Source: Megalopta genalis
Taxonomy: Eukaryota > Arthropoda > Insecta > Hymenoptera > Halictidae
DNA: 64,000 nucleotides
NCBI RefSeq assembly: GCF_051020955.1
Contig: NC_135015.1
Span: 1,612,001-1,676,000, forward strand
Direction: 5' to 3'
Shown here: in pieces, positions 61,705 to 64,000 of the stretch
Numbering within the stretch: the first letter of the stretch is position 1
Layout: every line of letters starts with the position of its first letter
Position numbers and translations under genes: made by a program
Notes under the pieces: generated by a model
Told to the model about the DNA's origin: nothing
Databases searched by the model: none
Seen by the model: the letters and a program-made list of their open reading frames with translations, nothing else

Positions 61705-64000
61705 ACTTAGTTAGATTAGAATGCGGTATTAACGTGCTGATTATGCTCATCGCTAGATATTTTTTTCTTTCATTAAATGACAATGGTTGATTATTTTGTA
61801 CGGAAACGGTGTGGTTTCTCGCGTGGCGCGCGCGTTACGTTCGATAGGATTTTGTTGAACAAATACTTTGGAGAGAAATTTCAATCCGTATGTGTTTAGT
61901 ACTGCATTTCAGTCTGTTACTTATCTAGGGATACCTACAGAAGAAAAGAGAATTAGGTTACTCGTAATGGCTAATTGAGCTTGTTAGGCAGTTCCTACTT
62001 TCCGTACTGCCTTCAGAAACAATGCAATCCAATTGTTATATCAACCGTAATTACTACTACATCGATAACGATGATGATTACGTACCATTTTGCGTTTCAC
62101 ACTATACAAAGATATAATTCATGATTTCTACTCCACTAGACACGTTATATGTTCGTTTATTTATTGATCGTTCATTAGGCTTTTTCGTGATAGTTTACGA
62201 ACCGTGAGGACCAAGTTCGAGTTACTTCCATTTGAATCAAGCATGATTTCACGGGAAATTAATGATGATCCTAATTTAATTGTGTATAGTTCGCGCGTTC
62301 ATTTATCGATAATGCTCGCAGACCAACGTAACGAACCACTTGTGCTTTGTGATTTTGTGAAAAAATGTTGTCTATGTTATTATTTCCGGTGAATTTTATG
62401 ATTATTAAAATCCTTGTTTCGTTGATATTCGCGAGATACCAACGGTGTAGAAAACACGCACATATCCGACAGATTATGATCTGTGAAAACGTAGGAAGAC
62501 TTTTAAAACGAAGTCTGCGTACGTAAGCTGAGTCATATTACCATACTGCCTTAATAGTAATTTAAAAGTGGTACATTTTACAATAATTTCTATGGATAAG
62601 CACGTGATGTGTGTACGACTCAATAGACTGATTTGGACGTCGCCATATTGAAATTAAGAGGCATAACGGAGAAAAGGAAAAGGATAATCAAAACTCGTTA
62701 CCGTAATCGAAAACTAGGCGTTAAGGTTGCGTGTACGTTAATAACTAGATGAAACGTTATGATTCAGACAGAGTTTCTTACGAGAGAAGCGTAATAGAGC
62801 TGTTCCTTCATTTTTAACGTTTTACGTCGAGGTAAATGCTTCGAATGAAAGGAAGAACGTTGTCATTATTATGTTTAGCGCGTCGTTTACGAGTTTCGGA
62901 AGCATTTCCTTCGGTAAACTATAATGTAGCAGTATTCTCACTACATTTTAATTCGAGGCGTACGCGGATGTCTTTCACCGATTACATTGTGCCGAACACT
63001 ACGATTTATGCAGCGAGAGATAACCGATCACGAATTTATCGTTGAGATAACTCGTTCAATATCCTATATTTATTGCGTTTTCGTTTTTTCTTGTTTCACA
63101 ATTACCGCTAGCTTGTCCAAAATACATTTAACTAATGTATAAAAACAACAAAAAATGATACACAACAAAAAAAAAAAAAGAAAGGGAAGAGAGGAAATGT
63201 GAAAATTGTTATGCAATGTAGGCAACGAGATTAAGATCGAAATTCGTATTTTTATGAATAAAGTCAAATTGAGAAATGCAACGGACTGTAGACTTGCAAG
63301 CAGTTTGTTGATTAACACGAGCGGCGATACGGAAAAGCTCGCGAATAGTTTCATTTTAAACGAATCCTTCCTCGAGTTTGCAAAACTAATTCGATTATAA
63401 ACGTTATGAGTGCCGAGAGTGGGATTTTTCGACACGATGCGATATTTGTGCGACCGGGGTAATCATTTTTATTTTCCGTATTGACGAACAACGCGGTGAT
63501 GGATAGAGGGGAATTCTCGACTCGGACAAACACTCGGCTAATGATATGTAAATATAGCGGAGCTAATCAAGCGGCTGTGCCAACAGGCTGCAAGAAGAGA
63601 TCGGTAGTGGCGCGCGAGTGTTCGATAGCCAATGCATTTGTGCCTGGCATGCACACACGTATCGTGGCGCAGTAACCCGCGTACATATTTAATGGTCGCA
63701 CGTTAATTGCGCACTGTTTGCCCATTGCCCGTTCTACGCCCCCATCCCCATACCCACCACCATTCTCATCACCCTTTCTCTATCCGCCCTTCTCCTTTGT
63801 TAGTTTCTACCAGAGTTTAATTTTAACCAATTTATCTCGGCCGCTCGATCGTTCATCATCGAAATCGCTGTGAAACACGAATCACCCTGAATTTTCGCAA
63901 CCTCCCTTTCGATCGCATGTTCCTACCTCGACGTTTTTTTCACGCTTATTGTCAACTTTATCGTCGTGCTTTAATCCATGAACGACAAACACTTCTGACG
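61705..64000. other. 3' flank of the PHF21A-like gene, no supported gene
   Basis: The first part is the 3' UTR; AT-rich, with no convincing AATAAA close to the stop. Short frames such as 62836-63045 and 63206-63400 lack coding character. An A12 run lies at about 63167-63178. Confidence 0.45.

Overview
The window is nuclear DNA of an insect, most likely a hymenopteran (bee-like). The signs are short AT-rich introns with GT..AG borders, CpG-rich patches beside very AT-rich spacers, abundant (GA)n and (ATT)n microsatellites, and arthropod-type single-copy genes. I see no bacterial or viral genes, rRNA, tRNA or CRISPR array. Species cannot be named from sequence alone.

Layout. 1-3.6 kb: CpG-rich upstream sequence and a 577-bp foldback element. 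3.6-7.0 kb: an uninterrupted 1127-residue protein with 13 C2H2 fingers (MEP-1-like). 7.0-25.4 kb: an apparently gene-poor stretch with microsatellites, a TA-flanked mariner-type MITE, a hairpin element and a striking pair of overlapping palindromes. 25.4-29.5 kb: a seven-exon SLC41-type Mg2+ transporter. 34.7-35.7 kb: a four-exon secreted protein of unknown family with a possible amidated peptide. 36.4-37.2 kb (minus): a three-exon Ly6/uPAR GPI-anchored protein. 37.5-40.0 kb (minus): an eight-exon two-Ig-domain membrane protein resembling FAM187. 40.3-43.4 kb: the LIN-9/Mip130 subunit of the MuvB/dREAM complex, divergently paired with the Ig gene. 45.5-47.3 kb (minus): NUP50. 49.8-61.7 kb: a PHF21A/BHC80-like PHD protein with a minus-strand ORF nested in intron 3. 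61.7-64 kb: its 3' flank.

Three genes belong to nuclear regulation known from other animals: MEP-1 (Mi-2 partner), LIN-9 (cell-cycle transcription) and PHF21A (LSD1/CoREST reader). They are not an operon, and no joint pathway is implied by adjacency.

The most unusual signal is the last exon of the PHF21A-like gene. The conserved C-terminal helix is read in one frame, which stays open to 60892. A second frame is open across the same DNA and on to 61704 and looks the more protein-like. The frames meet at a run of eight A's in the phase of a canonical -1 slippery heptamer, and skipping the preceding 107-nt exon would also enter the second frame. Gene models were assembled by hand from splice borders whose phases all agree; none is supported by transcripts.
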